Positions 14,385 through 15,256 of a stretch of 15,256 nucleotides of DNA are shown piece after piece. The notes beneath the pieces are model-generated. The model ran no database searches. It saw nothing but the letters and a program-made list of their open reading frames with translations, and was not told where the DNA came from. The position numbers were made by a program, and so were the translations under genes. This DNA is from an uncultured Dorea sp. (lineage in GTDB: Bacteria; Bacillota; Clostridia; Lachnospirales; Lachnospiraceae): the NCBI GenBank assembly GCA_910578455.1, contig CAJTQA010000059.1, positions 236 through 15,491 of the forward strand, given 5' to 3'. Position 1 is the stretch's first letter; every line of letters starts with the position of its first letter.

Positions 14385-15206
14385 TCACATGTTCTCTTTC
14401 CGGAATCCGCTGGGAAGGATTCCGTATTTTTCCTTAAACAGCTTTGAAAACGACCTGCTGTTGGCAAATCCGTTGTTTACAGCGATATCTCCGATCGGCA
14501 TGTCCGTATTTGCCAGATCCCTATACGCATGTGCAAGCCGCAGGCTGTCCAGATAACTCTTATAGTTAATTCCTGTATATTTGCAGAACATCCGCGAAAA
14601 ATACGCAGGCGAATAGCCAAAAGCCGCGGCCACCCCCGCAAGCGGCAGCTCCGCCGCATAATTTTCCTTTATATAAGCAGTTATGGCAGAAAGCCGGTCA
14701 AGCTTTTTATACTGCCAGACAACCTTTTCGTCCACATCTGCCATGCGGTATTTGGTGACGAGAAGATAAAGCAGAAGGTAGAACTCACCCATAACTTTAA
14801 ATTCATATCCGCACTCTTTTTTCGTATAAATTTCATAAATTTCCCTTACAAGCCTCATGACCTCCCCATCTTTAAGCAGGCTGCTGTTGGAAAAATAGAT
14901 GAACTTTTCATCGGTATAATATCTCTCAAAAGTTGACAGCGGAATCTGCAGCACAACCGTCCGGTTTTTCTCCGGCGCATGGACGGAATGAACTTCATTG
15001 GAGTTCACCAGCATACACTCGCCCGGCTTTAAAGCACAGCGCATGTCATTGATGTAGAAATCCAATCCGCCCTCAAAAAGCGCAAACAGCTCCACTGACC
15101 GATGCCAGTGCTTTTCCCTGACATAATGCCCGTCCTTCCCCTCAAAAAGGAACAGCTTAAAAGGGATATCATCATTTGGCATAATAAGCTCGTGGGAATA
15201 TTCCAT
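14385..15206 (-). CDS. AraC-family transcriptional regulator with cupin sensor domain
   Basis: A 273-residue sugar-responsive DNA-binding regulator. From the ATG at 15206, the N-terminal part is a cupin-like ligand domain (HWHRSVELFALFEG at about 33-46, then KPGECMLVNSNEVHSV). The C-terminal hundred residues (about 171-273) hold two helix-turn-helix motifs, PLAGVAAAFGYSPAYFSRMF and IGDIAVNNGFANSRSFSKLF, with the GILPSGFRK ending typical of AraC/XylS proteins. I prefer this start because GGAG lies 7 nt upstream. An ATG at 15218 and a TTG at 15245 are alternatives, and the TTG lies in a GC hairpin. The gene leads the catabolic cluster and is coupled to the GH3 gene, so it probably activates this cluster in response to its sugar. 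Its own promoter lies beyond the window. Confidence 0.9.
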   Translation of the reverse strand: MEYSHELIMPNDDIPFKLFLFEGKDGHYVREKHWHRSVELFALFEGGLDFYINDMRCALKPGECMLVNSNEVHSVHAPEKNRTVVLQIPLSTFERYYTDEKFIYFSNSSLLKDGEVMRLVREIYEIYTKKECGYEFKVMGEFYLLLYLLVTKYRMADVDEKVVWQYKKLDRLSAITAYIKENYAAELPLAGVAAAFGYSPAYFSRMFCKYTGINYKSYLDSLRLAHAYRDLANTDMPIGDIAVNNGFANSRSFSKLFKEKYGILPSGFRKENM

Positions 15207-15221
15207 AATAATCTCCATTCC

Positions 15222-15241
15222 GCCGCCTTTCAGTTGGCGGC
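15222..15241 (-). other. GC-rich hairpin in the AraC leader
   Basis: GCCGCC (15222-15227) and GGCGGC (15236-15241) form a 6-bp all-GC stem with an 8-nt loop, ending a few bases before the GGAG ribosome site of the AraC gene. No T run follows, so it is not a terminator. It could affect translation or mRNA stability of the leader. Confidence 0.3.
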
Positions 15242-15256
15242 ACAAATAGTAATGAA

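Noticed and set aside
15207..15245. Longer AraC reading frame beginning at a TTG codon
   Set aside because: The TTG has no ribosome site and the added residues fall on a GC hairpin. The ATG at 15206, with GGAG 7 nt upstream, is the better start.

Overview
The window looks like part of a chromosome from an anaerobic gut-type Clostridia, probably Lachnospiraceae. This is inferred from strong AGGAGG-type ribosome binding sites, a short lipoprotein signal on the sugar-binding protein, the mixture of sugar-utilisation families, and mid-range GC in the sugar genes with AT-rich gaps. Every gene I can support is on the minus strand, so transcription runs from high to low coordinates. No rRNA, tRNA, CRISPR array or insertion sequence was seen.

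Region A (about 1-6230) is a sugar uptake operon. Its order of transcription is a RhaS/LsrB-like binding lipoprotein, a double-NBD sugar ATPase, two RbsC-type permeases, and a rhamnulokinase-like FGGY kinase. The last four genes are tightly packed, with overlaps of 8 and 4 nt and a gap of 11 nt. A hairpin with a short T run sits after the binding-protein gene. The promoter region carries a -35/-10 pair inside four tandem 10-bp repeats, next to a TTTAACA/TGTTAAA inverted repeat. The set resembles rhamnose RhaSTPQ plus RhaK/RhaB. The isomerase and aldolase expected for that pathway are not in the window; they may lie to the left of base 1.

Region B (about 6350-7930) is a type IV toxin-antitoxin/abortive-infection AbiE cassette inserted between the two sugar operons. 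It has its own promoter and a 17-bp perfect hairpin at its end. The AbiEi antitoxin is intact. The AbiEii nucleotidyltransferase is split by an apparent one-base deletion in a T run (A run 6689-6692 on the + strand), leaving a truncated N-terminal part and an out-of-frame C-terminal part.

Region C (7981-15206) is a carbohydrate catabolic cluster transcribed as AraC-family regulator, circularly permuted GH3 glycosidase, DUF4867 protein, fucose/arabinose-isomerase-like enzyme, and xylulokinase. AraC and GH3 are coupled (17 nt apart). A 226-nt AT-rich gap before the DUF4867 gene holds an extended -10 element and a tandem TTTATG repeat that could be an AraC-type activator site. The inferred flow is an imported glycoside, cytoplasmic hydrolysis by GH3, isomerisation of the released aldose, and phosphorylation by XylB into the pentose phosphate pathway. 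The sugar is unknown, and there is no xylA or transporter for this cluster in the window.

The points most worth a second look are the repaired reading frame of AbiEii, the decamer repeat over the ABC promoter, the binding protein whose AI-2 contact positions are changed, and the FucI-like isomerase/DUF4867/XylB set fed by a permuted GH3.
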